Numbered from the stretch's first letter, positions 1-9,355 are shown. The stretch is 64,000 bases of DNA from Acinetobacter pittii ATCC 19004 = CIP 70.29 (GCF_000369045.1 NZ_KB849796.1:195529-259528); one strand, 5' to 3'. Program-made: numbers and translations. The notes: generated from the letters alone by a model not told the origin.

Positions 1-76
1 GTCCCTATCGTCTAGAGGCCTAGGACATCGCCCTTTCACGGCGGTAACCGGGGTTCGAATCCCCGTAGGGACGCCA
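1..76 (+). tRNA. tRNA-Glu (anticodon TTC), first of two
   Basis: Cloverleaf with CCA encoded. The anticodon loop reads CTTTCAC (TTC) and the T-arm has GGTTCGAATCC. It begins at the window edge, so its promoter lies outside. It is identical to the copy at 106-181. Confidence 0.97.
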
Positions 77-105
77 ATATTTTTTCAGATGTATGCCTCA
101 TATAA

Positions 106-181
106 GTCCCTATCGTCTAGAGGCCTAGGACATCGCCCTTTCACGGCGGTAACCGGGGTTCGAATCCCCGTAGGGACGCCA
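106..181 (+). tRNA. tRNA-Glu (anticodon TTC), second copy
   Basis: Identical in all 76 positions to the copy at 1-76 and separated from it by 29 bases, so the two are probably cotranscribed and processed from one precursor. A terminator follows at 191-220. Confidence 0.97.
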
Positions 182-190
182 AATTCTAAA

Positions 191-220
191 AAGCCACTGC
201 ATAACGTCAGTGGCTTTTTT
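191..220 (+). terminator. Intrinsic terminator of the tRNA-Glu pair
   Basis: Stem AAGCCACTG (191-199) pairs with CAGTGGCTT (209-217) and runs into a T-run. Confidence 0.85.
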
Positions 221-234
221 CTTGCCTAAAAAAA

Positions 235-262
235 TGAAAAGCTAATCAATGATTAGCTTTTC
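235..262 (-). terminator. Palindromic terminator downstream of the 273-1220 gene
   Basis: Perfect 14-base arms, TGAAAAGCTAATCA at 235-248 and its complement at 249-262. It is followed on the minus strand by T-rich sequence and sits back to back with the tRNA terminator. Confidence 0.65.
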
Positions 263-272
263 ATATGCTCTC

Positions 273-1220
273 TCAACCCGCAATTCCCACTTGTACTTCA
301 AGGCGACCTGACTGCACTCGTAGTCCTCTAATTTCAAACTGATCTACGAGCTGCTGCACAAGCTCACGACTTTCTCTCAAAATATTCAAGCCCGGTAAAA
401 TACTAAAATCAGTCAAACTTAAAAGCTTTTCAACCATCCATGAACGGTTGTTAATAAAGTCAATAAATCCTGCTTGCTCTAGGTCAATAAACCACATGCG
501 ATGCCCATCGCGTTGGATTCCGGGAATATCGCCAATCAAGTGATTAATGAGTGATGGAATAGGCAACATATTTACGACTTCGAAACCAACTCGACCAATA
601 CGGCGCACAGCCCAATTTGACAAGGTGCCGCCATGTCGAATCTGAACATCAAGACTTTCATCCATTTGACGTAGGCGTAAGAATTTTTCCTGCCCAATAC
701 GACATTCCAATACTTTAAAATCTAAACTCAAACGATACATGAAGCGATGATAATGCCCATCGATCTCGACTTGGAAACTGTCATTGCCGCACTTGATTTT
801 AATATCATCAATTTCTGAGCGATCAATGCGCTTACGAATTTGATTATTTAATAACATTTCGGGTAAGTACAACGTTAAGGTACTTTTGCCCAAAAAAGTT
901 CGCGCCATAATCAACGCGACTTGGCGTGCTGTTTCACTGGTTTCAGACACCATATCTCTTACCGTGCCTGCTGCCAGATTTGTCATTCCGACAACTCCAC
1001 GTCGTGTATGAGTAGTTACTTGATCGAGTGCGTCCAAAGCAGCATCAGCAACCTCTGCAATATTACGTGTCGTGTCGCTAGCAAACCCAACTGCATCTTG
1101 GGCATGTTGCAATGTCTTATGCAGTAATCGACGAGATAATGACGGTTTAGCGGTATCTGGGGTAGCTAAAACCGATGCTGTCGTTGTAGGCTGCGACTTA
1201 TTGTCATCTTGTTGACCCAA
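273..1220 (-). CDS. Conserved hypothetical protein, helical N-terminal half
   Basis: I do not recognise a named family. The 315-residue protein has a polar, probably disordered first 30 residues. Roughly residues 30-110 are Ala/Thr/Val-rich with amphipathic helical spacing, and the rest is mixed alpha/beta. There is no signal peptide or clear membrane segment. The start is a TTG, supported by a strong GGAGAG Shine-Dalgarno about seven bases upstream; no in-frame ATG lies nearby. It stands alone, followed by a palindromic terminator. The Ala-rich segment resembles phasin-like helices only superficially, so no function is assigned. Confidence 0.75.
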   Translation of the reverse strand: MGQQDDNKSQPTTTASVLATPDTAKPSLSRRLLHKTLQHAQDAVGFASDTTRNIAEVADAALDALDQVTTHTRRGVVGMTNLAAGTVRDMVSETSETARQVALIMARTFLGKSTLTLYLPEMLLNNQIRKRIDRSEIDDIKIKCGNDSFQVEIDGHYHRFMYRLSLDFKVLECRIGQEKFLRLRQMDESLDVQIRHGGTLSNWAVRRIGRVGFEVVNMLPIPSLINHLIGDIPGIQRDGHRMWFIDLEQAGFIDFINNRSWMVEKLLSLTDFSILPGLNILRESRELVQQLVDQFEIRGLRVQSGRLEVQVGIAG

Positions 1221-1493
1221 GTCCCTCTCTCCTTTTTATATTTATCCCACATCCTATTCGAGTATTTAAGCTCATTTATTGTGCTAATCACACTTCATTT
1301 TTCTGTAGATTAGCATGCTCTACAATATTATTTTAATTTTTATGTGTACGGATAAATCATCTGTTTTTTATATTTCTTTGTTTATTCATAAGTAATTTTT
1401 CTGCTAACTCAACGCATTTCATCGTTATCTTACAAATTTTTTTCTTTCTGCACATTTCCGTTAGAATAGATTCAAACTAAATGTGGAGTTCCC

Positions 1494-1832
1494 ATGCAAT
1501 ATCGTTGCCCTAAATGTCAAAGTGTTAAAATTATGCCTGTGAGCCAAGGCGTTAACAGCGCAAAACCTGTCGTTCCTAAAAGTCTGGTTGTCTTGATTCC
1601 TGCAATTTTTGTGCTTTTACTGTTAGTAGTCATTAGCATCTTTATGTGGATTTTTGGCAATGGTGCAGGTAGTTCTCTTCAAATCGCAACAGTAGTTGCA
1701 TTTGTGGTTACTGTAGGGGCAGGTTTTATGTTCTGGCGTGATTTGCCTGATTTTAAACTTTCTATGCAAGCATTTATGCAGTCACAAAAACACTGGAAAT
1801 GCCGTGACTGCAATAACGAATGGGAAATTTAA
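1494..1832 (+). CDS. Small zinc-ribbon membrane protein
   Basis: 112 residues. The N-terminus carries CPKC (residues 5-8) and the C-terminus CRDC (about 104-107). The two CxxC pairs can form one zinc ribbon that brackets two hydrophobic segments (about residues 30-54 and 63-80). Both ends would therefore lie on the same side of the inner membrane, most likely the cytoplasm. A GGAG Shine-Dalgarno precedes the ATG. It converges with czcD. The zinc-binding topology next to a zinc/cobalt efflux cluster is suggestive, but its own function is unknown. Confidence 0.8.
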   Translation: MQYRCPKCQSVKIMPVSQGVNSAKPVVPKSLVVLIPAIFVLLLLVVISIFMWIFGNGAGSSLQIATVVAFVVTVGAGFMFWRDLPDFKLSMQAFMQSQKHWKCRDCNNEWEI

Positions 1833-1840
1833 AAAAACTG

Positions 1841-1867
1841 TTCACATCAGCTTAATGCTGATGTGAA
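1841..1867 (-). terminator. Terminator at the end of czcD
   Basis: Stem TTCACATCAGC (1841-1851) pairs with GCTGATGTGAA (1857-1867). On the minus strand it is followed by CAGTTTTTTT. The hairpin overlaps the last codons and stop of czcD, and it can also stop the convergent zinc-ribbon gene. Confidence 0.75.
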
Positions 1868-2808
1868 TGTGCATTGTCTGCTTCATCATGTTTATGCGAA
1901 GCATGCCGAGCAATGTGCTGACAATTAATCTCGGCATCGTCCTCAATTTGCAATGTCACTTCACCAATACCATGTTCATGAGAAAGCATTTCAACAGCAT
2001 CTTGATACAACTTGGTACGATCAGCTTCAGGCGCAAATAAGTGCACGGTTAAATGGATATTTTTAGAAGTAATCGCCCATACTTTGAGTTGGTGAATACT
2101 CTCAACACCATTTAAAGAAAGTAAATCTGCACGTAGCTTCTCAATATCGACCTCTTCGGGTACACCTTCGAGCAAAATGTTAATACTTTGCTTAAGTAAA
2201 ACCCATGTTCTTGGCAGCACCCAAAATCCAATCAGTACCGCAATAAGCGTGTCAATCCAGTACCAATTAGTAAAGTAAATAATAATTGCACCAATAATAA
2301 CGCCTACCGAACCTAGTGCATCACTCAATACTTCTAGATAAGCACCTTTCACATTTAGGCTGTTATTGGCACTCGACATCAGGATTTTCATTGAGATGAG
2401 GTTAATTACCAAACCAATAGTCGCTACAACCAACATTCCCACACTTTGAATTTCAGGTGGCTTAGAGAATCGGATATAGGCTTCATATAAAATATAAATT
2501 GCCACCACGAACAGCATGAGTGCATTAAATAAAGCAGCCAGAATTTCAAAGCGTTGATAACCAAAAGTACGCTTATTATCAGCGGGACGTTTTGAAATCT
2601 GAATTGCGACCAGAGCAATTGCCAAAGCAGCTGCATCTGTAAACATATGCGCAGCGTCAGAGAGCAAAGCCAGACTTTGTGTGATTAAACCTGCAATAAC
2701 CTCAACAATTAAAAATGTCGTAGTAAGCGCCAAGGCAATCGTTAATTTCTTGGCATTACCTTCAGTCACTACAGCATGACTATGGTCATGACCATGTTGT
2801 CCACCCAT
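1852..2808 (-). CDS. czcD: Cation diffusion facilitator, CzcD/ZitB type
   Basis: Exports Zn2+/Co2+/Cd2+ from the cytoplasm to the periplasm by proton antiport. It is 318 residues long with His-rich ends (HGHDHSH near residue 5, and a C-terminal HKHDEADNAHSHQH). There are six transmembrane helices. Helix II contains the metal-site pair HxxxD in LLSDAAHMFTDAAALA, and helix V a second site in VLSDALGSVG. A cytoplasmic ferredoxin-like C-terminal domain follows. The Shine-Dalgarno AAGGAGT is well placed. It is last in the minus-strand czc region, 132 bases after czcA, as in the classic Cupriavidus czcNICBAD order. Confidence 0.93.
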   Translation of the reverse strand: MGGQHGHDHSHAVVTEGNAKKLTIALALTTTFLIVEVIAGLITQSLALLSDAAHMFTDAAALAIALVAIQISKRPADNKRTFGYQRFEILAALFNALMLFVVAIYILYEAYIRFSKPPEIQSVGMLVVATIGLVINLISMKILMSSANNSLNVKGAYLEVLSDALGSVGVIIGAIIIYFTNWYWIDTLIAVLIGFWVLPRTWVLLKQSINILLEGVPEEVDIEKLRADLLSLNGVESIHQLKVWAITSKNIHLTVHLFAPEADRTKLYQDAVEMLSHEHGIGEVTLQIEDDAEINCQHIARHASHKHDEADNAHSHQH

Positions 2809-2940
2809 TTTGCGGACTCCTTATTATTTATCTTTATGGTGAGGTAAAAGTAACCATGAATTCATGTTTACCTTTACCTATTTCAAATACTTTTCTGACT
2901 CAAACTTTTTCATCAAAAAAGATATCTCAAATCGATGACA

Positions 2941-5900
2941 TTATGAATGCTCAACTTTATTCGTCTTGCTTTCATTCATCCATCGATAAATGACTGGTAA
3001 TAAAACCAGCGTTAGTATCGTAGATGAAATAATGCCACCGATTACTACCGTTGCCAAAGGTCGTTGTACCTCTGCACCAGTTCCAGTTGCCAAAGCCATT
3101 GGAATAAAACCAAGTGAAGCAACAAATGCCGTCATTAATACAGGGCGTAGTCGCAGTACAGCACCTTTCCAAGTTGCTGTATGAACATCTAGGGTTGCTC
3201 TTAGCTCTTTAATGAATGTGAGCATGACCAAACCATTCAATACCGCAACACCTGATAAAGCGATAAACCCGACTCCAGCAGACATAGAAAGTGGAATATC
3301 TCTCAGCCACAAAGCCACTAATCCGCCAGACAAAGCGAAAGGAACCCCGCTAAATACAAGTAAGCTATCTTTAAAGTTACTAAATACCGCCATCAGCAAC
3401 ACAAAGATCATGATGAGCGCCATCGGCACGACGATTTGCATTCTTGCAGTGGCAGAAGCAAGATTCTCAAATTGTCCTCCATAACCCAACCAATAACCGC
3501 TAGGTAGCTTTTGCTGCGCCAGTTTACTTTGCATCTCTTGTACAAAAGACCCAAGGTCTCGATCACGCACATTTGCCGTCACAATCACTCGGCGTTTGCC
3601 ATTTTCACGGCTCACTTGAGCAAGGCCCAGAATATTTTCAACCTTAGCAACGTCTTGTAACTGGATCAGACCGCCGTTTGGTAAGCGAATCGGTAATTGT
3701 GCTAGCTGCTGAGGCGTACGCATGTTTTCCTGTAAGCGAATCACGAAATCGAAACGTCTATCGCCCTGTAAAATTTGCCCTACACTCTGTCCTCCAATAC
3801 TCGCAGCGACAATATCCTGAATGGACTTGACTGATAATCCATATTGAGCAGCTAGTGCATGATCAACATCTACATTAAGTAATGGCAAACCGTCAGTCTG
3901 TTCAACTTTGACTTCACTGGCACCTGGAATGCTACGTAGCTGTTGGGCTATTTTTTCCGCTTCCTGATTGAGGATTTGCATATCATCCCCAAAAACTTTC
4001 ACCCCGATATCACTACGGACGCCTGAAATGAGTTCATTAAAACGTAGTTCAATCGGTTGCGAGAATTCACTGTTATTACCAGGAATCTGATTCACGAATT
4101 GCAGCATTCTGGTACGCAATTCATCGATCGTTTCCTTAGGATTAGGCCATTGATCGTGTGGCTTTAATAGAACAATACCATCGGAAATATTAGGAGGCAT
4201 GACATCGGTAGCAACCTCGGCTGTTCCTGTTCTTGCAAAAATGGCTTTAATTTCAGGGAAAGCTTTGAGTAACTGCTTTTCTACATTCTCCTGAATCTTA
4301 AGTGATTCTTCTATGCCTGTGCTCGGTGCACGCATGAGTTGTAGTGCAAAATCACCCTCACTGAGTTGAGGCGCGAACTCACTCCCCACTCTTGTTGCAA
4401 TTGCACTTGTCAAAATCAAAATGCTGACCGCTGCTGTGACAACAACATATCGAAAGGCATATGCTTTATCGAGTAAGTCTGCATAACCTTTTTTCAGTGT
4501 CATCATCCAGCGACTTTCTTTTTCCTTCACTTCACCCGTAACAAACAGAGCTACAGCTGCTGGCACAAAGGTCACGGATAAAATAATCGCTCCCAATAAC
4601 GCTAGGACAACGGTCATTGCCATAGGGTGGAACATTTTTGCTTCTACGCCTGCTAAAGCAAAAATTGGCAAGTACACGACCATAATGATGATCTGACCAA
4701 ATATTAATGGTCGGCGTGCTTGTTTAGCGGCGAGGAAGACCTCAGTGAAACGTTCTGAACGTGTTAATAAGCGACCTTTTAAATGCTGCGCTTCAGCTAA
4801 ACGCCGAATACAGTTTTCAACAATAACAACTGCTCCATCTACAATGATCCCGAAGTCCAAAGCCCCCAAGCTCATGAGGTTAGCACTGATTTTTTGTTCG
4901 GCCATACCTGTTAAGGTAAAAAGCATTGCCAATGGGATAATACAAGCAGTGATTAAAGCGGCGCGAAAGTTTCCTAAAAAAATGAAAAGAATAACGATGA
5001 CTAAAATCGCCCCTTCAATCAAATTTTTAGCTACTGTTTTAATCGCTTTATCTACGAGGCTACTACGATCATAGACTGTTTCAATCACCACGCCCTGAGG
5101 GAGTGATCTTTGAATTTCCTGAACTTTATCGTCAATCGCCTTAGCAATAGTTTTACTGTTTTCACCCATCATCATCATGGCGATACCTAAAACAGTTTCC
5201 TGTCCATTATAGGTAGCACCACCTGTACGCAAATCATGACCAATCGATACTGACGCTATATCGGCAACCCGTATAGGTAAACCGTTTTTAGTGGCGACCG
5301 TAACATTCTGGATATCTTGTATCGATGTCAGCATACCCGGAACACGAACTGTGAGTTGCTGGCCATTCTCTTCAATAAATCCGGCACCACGGTTTTCATT
5401 ATTATTTTGAAGCGCATCTTGTAAATCAGTGAGTGGAATTTGCAACTGTTGTAACCGTGTCAGATCTGGAGAGACCACGTAGGTTTTGTTATATCCACCA
5501 ATGCTATTAACCTCGGCTACCCCTTGTACACGTTGTAACTGGGGCCGAATAATCCAGTCTTGAATTTCACGCAGGTCCATCGCGCTATAAGCTGAACCAT
5601 CTGCTTTTTTAGCATTTGGCTCTGCTTTTACCACCCATTGATAAATCTCACCGAGTCCAGTCGAAATTGGAGACATTTGCGGATCAATGCTATCTGGTAA
5701 AGCACTCTTAGCTTCTTGTAAACGCTGGTTAATTAACTGTCTTGCCCAGTAAATGTCAGTACCATCTTTAAAGATAATCGTAACCTGAGAAAGACCATAT
5801 CTGGAAATTGAACGAGTCTGTTCCAGATTTGGAATACCAGACATGGCATTTTCAATCGGATAAGTGATCCTTTGCTCAACTTCTGGCGCAGTAAAGCCAT

Positions 5901-6099
5901 TGGCCTGACTATTGATCTGCACCTGTACATTGGTGATATCAGGCACGGCATCAATTGAAAGTTTTTGGTAGCTATAAAGTCCGACACCAATCCAAGCAAT
6001 AACAAACATCATGACCCAAATGGCGTTGTTAATTGAAAACTGAATAATTCGATCAAACAAACCTTCAGCCTTTGGCAAATCAGGTTTATTAATGTCCAT
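2941..6099 (-). CDS. czcA: Heavy-metal RND efflux pump, CzcA family
   Basis: Inner-membrane proton-driven transporter of the CzcCBA tripartite pump. With the chosen start it is 1052 residues, the usual size. Transmembrane helix IV carries the HME signature DFGIIVDGAVVIVEN (about residues 405-420), whose Asp/Asp/Glu set is characteristic of Zn/Co/Cd (HME1) pumps rather than Cu/Ag (CusA). Two large periplasmic porter domains follow TM1 and TM7. The start was set to the ATG reading MDINKPDL because AGGGGAGG lies six bases upstream. An in-frame start seven codons earlier lacks such a site. It overlaps the end of czcB by 11 bases, indicating translational coupling. Confidence 0.95.
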   Translation of the reverse strand: MDINKPDLPKAEGLFDRIIQFSINNAIWVMMFVIAWIGVGLYSYQKLSIDAVPDITNVQVQINSQANGFTAPEVEQRITYPIENAMSGIPNLEQTRSISRYGLSQVTIIFKDGTDIYWARQLINQRLQEAKSALPDSIDPQMSPISTGLGEIYQWVVKAEPNAKKADGSAYSAMDLREIQDWIIRPQLQRVQGVAEVNSIGGYNKTYVVSPDLTRLQQLQIPLTDLQDALQNNNENRGAGFIEENGQQLTVRVPGMLTSIQDIQNVTVATKNGLPIRVADIASVSIGHDLRTGGATYNGQETVLGIAMMMMGENSKTIAKAIDDKVQEIQRSLPQGVVIETVYDRSSLVDKAIKTVAKNLIEGAILVIVILFIFLGNFRAALITACIIPLAMLFTLTGMAEQKISANLMSLGALDFGIIVDGAVVIVENCIRRLAEAQHLKGRLLTRSERFTEVFLAAKQARRPLIFGQIIIMVVYLPIFALAGVEAKMFHPMAMTVVLALLGAIILSVTFVPAAVALFVTGEVKEKESRWMMTLKKGYADLLDKAYAFRYVVVTAAVSILILTSAIATRVGSEFAPQLSEGDFALQLMRAPSTGIEESLKIQENVEKQLLKAFPEIKAIFARTGTAEVATDVMPPNISDGIVLLKPHDQWPNPKETIDELRTRMLQFVNQIPGNNSEFSQPIELRFNELISGVRSDIGVKVFGDDMQILNQEAEKIAQQLRSIPGASEVKVEQTDGLPLLNVDVDHALAAQYGLSVKSIQDIVAASIGGQSVGQILQGDRRFDFVIRLQENMRTPQQLAQLPIRLPNGGLIQLQDVAKVENILGLAQVSRENGKRRVIVTANVRDRDLGSFVQEMQSKLAQQKLPSGYWLGYGGQFENLASATARMQIVVPMALIMIFVLLMAVFSNFKDSLLVFSGVPFALSGGLVALWLRDIPLSMSAGVGFIALSGVAVLNGLVMLTFIKELRATLDVHTATWKGAVLRLRPVLMTAFVASLGFIPMALATGTGAEVQRPLATVVIGGIISSTILTLVLLPVIYRWMNESKTNKVEHS

Positions 6100-7297
6100 G
6101 CTCAGCCTCCCCTTTTTCAAGTTCGGACTTGAGCAAGAAACTACCTTGAGTCACATATTGCTGCTTTTCGGTAATTCCGGATTTAACCTCTACCCATTGT
6201 GCATCTGAAGAATAATTGCCTAACTCAACGGCAACAGGGGCAAAATGAATTTTGTCCTTCTCCTGTTTTGCAATAAAGACGACATTCTTTCCATCAATCT
6301 GTTGTATCGCTGTCTTGTTAACCCGTAATACAGTCGCTGCATTATTTTGTTTCAGTAACACATTGACCATTAAGTTAGGGCGTAATTCTTTTGAAGGTGT
6401 CGTTACCTTAGCTCGAACCTGTAAACGACCAGTTTGAGTATCTGCTTCTGAAGTTAGGCTTTGCACCTGCGCTTTAAAAATATTGTTCGTTTGCAACGAT
6501 TTAAATTCAATTTCCTGATTAGGCTGAATATTGGTATTTGCACTTGGTAGCACAAACTCGACCCATAACTGATCTAGGCGATCAATAACAAATAATTGTT
6601 TTTCAGGGCCAATTTGCTCACCAATGACAATATCTTTATTACTGATTACACCACTTAAAGGTGCAGTTAAAACATATCGGCCTTTACTTGAGCGATTCGC
6701 CCCCAAAGCAGATAAACGGCTATTTGCAGCTTGTACCTGAATTTGCGCTTGACGATATGCATTGTAAGCGCGCTGGTAATCTTGACGTGCAGAAACCCCT
6801 TGTTCCCACAATTGTTTTTCACGTTGATAATCTTGCTGGGCTAATGTCAGTGCTTCTTGTGCCATGCTTAAGTTAGCTTGTTGATCGACTAAATCAGGTA
6901 CAAATAAAGTCGCAAGCGCCTGACCCTTTTCAACTTGTTGTCCCAACGCAACATTTACGCTATCTACACGCGCAGAAAACGTTGAAGAGACATGTGCTTG
7001 CTGGTCTGTATTTACAACAAGTTTGGCAGGATAAGAGAGGCTCTGTTCAACTTCTCCACGTCCTACTTGCTCTAACTTCACTCCATATTCAACCAGTTGC
7101 TTAGAAGTCAGGTTTAAACTGCCTTCCTCTTTTTCAGATTCTTCATGACCAGCTTCACCTTCTGCATGCTCTTCTTCACCTTCATCAGTATTAGGCTGTT
7201 TCTTTCCAGAGAAAAATAACCAAGCACTTAAAGCAAGGCAGACAATCAGCAGCAAAATAGCAATAAGCCATTGGTTTTTCATTTTTTTAACTGACAT
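6089..7297 (-). CDS. czcB: RND periplasmic adaptor (membrane fusion protein), CzcB family
   Basis: Links CzcA to the outer-membrane channel CzcC. The 402 residues contain an N-terminal membrane anchor (about 8-28), then an acidic/His-rich stretch EEEHAEGEAGHEESEKEE that may bind metal. A lipoyl/barrel-sandwich region is split by a coiled-coil hairpin (about residues 120-190, Gln-rich), and a beta-barrel follows. The C-terminus ends in GEAEHGH. GGAGGAG precedes the ATG. The start codon overlaps the czcC stop by one base (TAATG). Confidence 0.94.
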   Translation of the reverse strand: MSVKKMKNQWLIAILLLIVCLALSAWLFFSGKKQPNTDEGEEEHAEGEAGHEESEKEEGSLNLTSKQLVEYGVKLEQVGRGEVEQSLSYPAKLVVNTDQQAHVSSTFSARVDSVNVALGQQVEKGQALATLFVPDLVDQQANLSMAQEALTLAQQDYQREKQLWEQGVSARQDYQRAYNAYRQAQIQVQAANSRLSALGANRSSKGRYVLTAPLSGVISNKDIVIGEQIGPEKQLFVIDRLDQLWVEFVLPSANTNIQPNQEIEFKSLQTNNIFKAQVQSLTSEADTQTGRLQVRAKVTTPSKELRPNLMVNVLLKQNNAATVLRVNKTAIQQIDGKNVVFIAKQEKDKIHFAPVAVELGNYSSDAQWVEVKSGITEKQQYVTQGSFLLKSELEKGEAEHGH

Positions 7298-8706
7298 TAC
7301 TCTGCTCCTCCAACTGTCGGCAAGTTATAGGTGTCTTGCCATAAATTTTGATTAATTTGATTTAATGCATCTCCAGACATCACCATATTTGGATCAATCC
7401 CGAGAGCTAAACTTTCTGCCTCAATTGCTTTTTGCCAAGCAGATTTAAGGATTTGAACTTTTTTCAAGCGTTGTTCTTGTAATTGAAGGGTAGATTGCTG
7501 AACATCGGTAATTGCAAATTTACCGACTTTAAAGCCAAGCAACATTTTCTCTTGTACCGTCTCTGATAAAGGGATTTGTTGCTCATTCATTAAATTATAT
7601 TGCTGCTTTAACCCCCCTAACTCGTACTGTAGAGTACGAATAGAATTCTGGCTTTGCTTTTTATAAAAGCTTTGCTGCTGGTCAATTAAATCGAGTTTGC
7701 TTTGAGCAACTTTGAGTGCATATTGCTGGCGATTAAAAATATTTAAAGGAACTGCTATACCTACTCGGATCTGATTTTCGGTACTGCTCGTTTCTGAGGT
7801 TTTACTACGAACCACGCCCATATTTACAGTAGGCGTAGGCCGATTTTTTGCCTTTAAATAATTAATTTCAGAATTTTGTTGTATTGCTTGAAGCCGCAGG
7901 GACTGTTCTAACAAATTCTGTTTTAGATATTGATCGATATCACCTTCATTTTTTAAAGGCCACGCACTTTTTATATCTGGACGTAACGTGAAGTTATCTT
8001 CTGTCTCACCCCATAAGTTAGCCAATTTTCTTTTAGCACTACTCAGTGATAATTCAACTTCCTGATATAAACGCTGATTTTCAACATGCGTCATGAGAGT
8101 TCGATCTAAATCAACCTGAGCAATACTGCCTGCCTGAAAGCGTAAGCGGGTAGCATCAAGAAGATTTTTACTCGTTCTTAACTGGGCTTTAGCAACTTCA
8201 TGTTCAAGCTCTAAAATAGATACTTGTGACCATAAATATTTTACCGCCAGCTTCAGTTGAGCCTCATATAAAACCTGATTTAACTCAACTTGATTTTGCT
8301 GAACACTTGCTAGTTTTTTTGCTGCGGAACGTACACCAAAAATATCTAGTTTTTGCGAGATCCCAAGTTCTAATTCCTGATCTTTTCCAGATTTAAAACC
8401 CGTTTGCTGTACAGAAACCGTCGGATTTTCCCATAGCTGGCTCTGTTTGATATTGCTCTCGGCGATATCTTGTTGAGTTTGCCAAATTCCTGTTTGAGTC
8501 TGAAACTGCTTAACCTGATCGAGCACCTGTTCAAACGTTAAAACATTCTGTACACGCTGTGGTTGTGTATTCTCAGCAAGGTTCTGATTTGAACTAGCAG
8601 CAGTTGTTACAGCGCTAGTTGAAAGCGCAACTGCAACAACTAATGATTTAAGTACCCAAGACGTACTCAGACTAACGAAACTTTTTTCGTATAAAAAAAT
8701 AGACAT
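7297..8706 (-). CDS. czcC: Outer-membrane channel of the Czc pump, TolC family
   Basis: Outer-membrane factor that completes the CzcCBA trans-envelope efflux conduit. The 469 residues include an N-terminal export signal (hydrophobic around residues 18-37, ending near TTAAS) and two repeated OEP domains rich in Gln/Leu coiled-coil heptads. The only upstream ribosome-binding candidate, AGGG, lies inside the right-hand arm of the hairpin at 8707-8750, immediately before the ATG. Translation may therefore depend on that structure opening. First gene of the tightly coupled CBA block. Confidence 0.92.
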   Translation of the reverse strand: MSIFLYEKSFVSLSTSWVLKSLVVAVALSTSAVTTAASSNQNLAENTQPQRVQNVLTFEQVLDQVKQFQTQTGIWQTQQDIAESNIKQSQLWENPTVSVQQTGFKSGKDQELELGISQKLDIFGVRSAAKKLASVQQNQVELNQVLYEAQLKLAVKYLWSQVSILELEHEVAKAQLRTSKNLLDATRLRFQAGSIAQVDLDRTLMTHVENQRLYQEVELSLSSAKRKLANLWGETEDNFTLRPDIKSAWPLKNEGDIDQYLKQNLLEQSLRLQAIQQNSEINYLKAKNRPTPTVNMGVVRSKTSETSSTENQIRVGIAVPLNIFNRQQYALKVAQSKLDLIDQQQSFYKKQSQNSIRTLQYELGGLKQQYNLMNEQQIPLSETVQEKMLLGFKVGKFAITDVQQSTLQLQEQRLKKVQILKSAWQKAIEAESLALGIDPNMVMSGDALNQINQNLWQDTYNLPTVGGAE

Positions 8707-8790
8707 AAAATAACCCTATGAAATAAATAATATTTCTGGTGGGTTATTTTTCGGCTACCCCACCTATAGCAGGGTTAAAACAGGAGGCGG
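8704..8790 (-). repeat. Direct repeat, copy A (czcI end to next start codon)
   Basis: About 87 bases covering the last czcI1 codons, the intergenic hairpin and the czcC start codon. Near-identical to 10468-10553, with a few substitutions and one single-base indel. Confidence 0.9.
8707..8750 (-). promoter_or_regulatory. Hairpin covering the czcC ribosome-binding site
   Basis: Perfect 10-base arms AAAATAACCC (8707-8716) and GGGTTATTTT (8741-8750) between the czcI1 stop and the czcC ATG. In the mRNA the AGGG preceding the czcC start is paired in the stem. There is no proper T-tract after the stem, so it reads as a translational control or RNA-processing site rather than a plain terminator. An inferred role. 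Confidence 0.55.
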
Positions 8791-9162
8791 GTCTTGTTTA
8801 GAGATATGAGGGGACTTATAAGAATTGGACCAATAATATTGTTGTTTTGGCTCAGATGACTGTATTAACGGTGAAACAAGTTTTTCTTGTGCTTCTACAA
8901 TCACAACATGAAAACATGAAGGCAAATGGTCATGATGATCAGACAAGTTTAAGGGAGCTTTATGAGTCCCTACGATATCTGTCTTTTCCGTATGGCTATG
9001 CTGTGAAGCTTCATAACTCAACGCTGCATGATGACCAAAATGATGTAATGCCTTTTCCTGATTTTCATGGGCGCAAAATGCCGCTGCCACATTCCATAAA
9101 CTTTGGAATATAAGCAAACAGAATAAGACGGACATGAAAAGTGCAGAACGTGGCAACAGCAC
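8764..9162 (-). CDS. czcI: CzcI-like small periplasmic His-rich protein, copy 1
   Basis: 132 residues with a signal peptide (LLIFQSLWNVAAAFC). Histidines cluster in HHFGHHA and DHHDHLPSCFH. The C-terminus is YYWSNSY...PPPVLTLL. It resembles CzcI, the small periplasmic protein encoded just before czcC in czc operons and thought to modulate their metal response. The start is uncertain: the frame opens with GTG at 9162, TTG at 9156 aligns with the paralogue's start, and an ATG lies at 9135. Clearly paralogous to 10527-10925. Confidence 0.8.
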   Translation of the reverse strand: MLLPRSALFMSVLFCLLIFQSLWNVAAAFCAHENQEKALHHFGHHAALSYEASQHSHTEKTDIVGTHKAPLNLSDHHDHLPSCFHVVIVEAQEKLVSPLIQSSEPKQQYYWSNSYKSPHISKQDPPPVLTLL

Positions 9163-9189
9163 ACCATTAAACTAAGAAGTTGAACAAAG

Positions 9190-9227
9190 CCACTATAGCA
9201 GGCAGTGGGCATGTAATAAAATTACAT
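9190..9227 (-). promoter_or_regulatory. czcI1 promoter with palindromic operator candidate
   Basis: Minus-strand -10 TATAGT (9192-9197). Fourteen bases upstream of it lies the TGTAAT/ATTACA palindrome; at this copy it extends to ATGTAATAAAATTACAT (9211-9227). The -35 itself is poor, so an activator or repressor at the palindrome is plausible. The same elements with the same spacing precede czcI2. Confidence 0.6.
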
Positions 9228-9266
9228 CTAATAAGTAGCAGTATAGAAGCGATTCTAATCTCGCCT

Positions 9267-9343
9267 GAGTAAAGATAAGAATAAATCATTAAAAATCTCT
9301 ATCTTTACTCATAGGAAACTAATTATTAATTAATTAGTTTCCT
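9267..9343 (-). repeat. Two adjacent inverted repeats after the 55-residue gene
   Basis: GAGTAAAGATA (9267-9277) pairs with 9300-9310. AGGAAACTAATTA (9313-9325) pairs with 9331-9343. Both are perfect. Neither has a strong T-run, so termination of the 9356-9523 gene is possible but not certain. Confidence 0.5.
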
Positions 9344-9355
9344 ACAAAATAAAAA

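Noticed and set aside
3212..5074. Plus-strand open frames inside czcA
   Set aside because: They lie antisense to a conserved gene, have no ribosome-binding sites and translate to Lys/Ser-rich sequence typical of shadow frames.
2941..8706. CusCBA-type copper/silver efflux
   Set aside because: The helix IV signature of the pump has the Asp/Asp/Glu pattern of Zn/Co/Cd pumps, and czcN, czcI and czcD neighbours support Czc.
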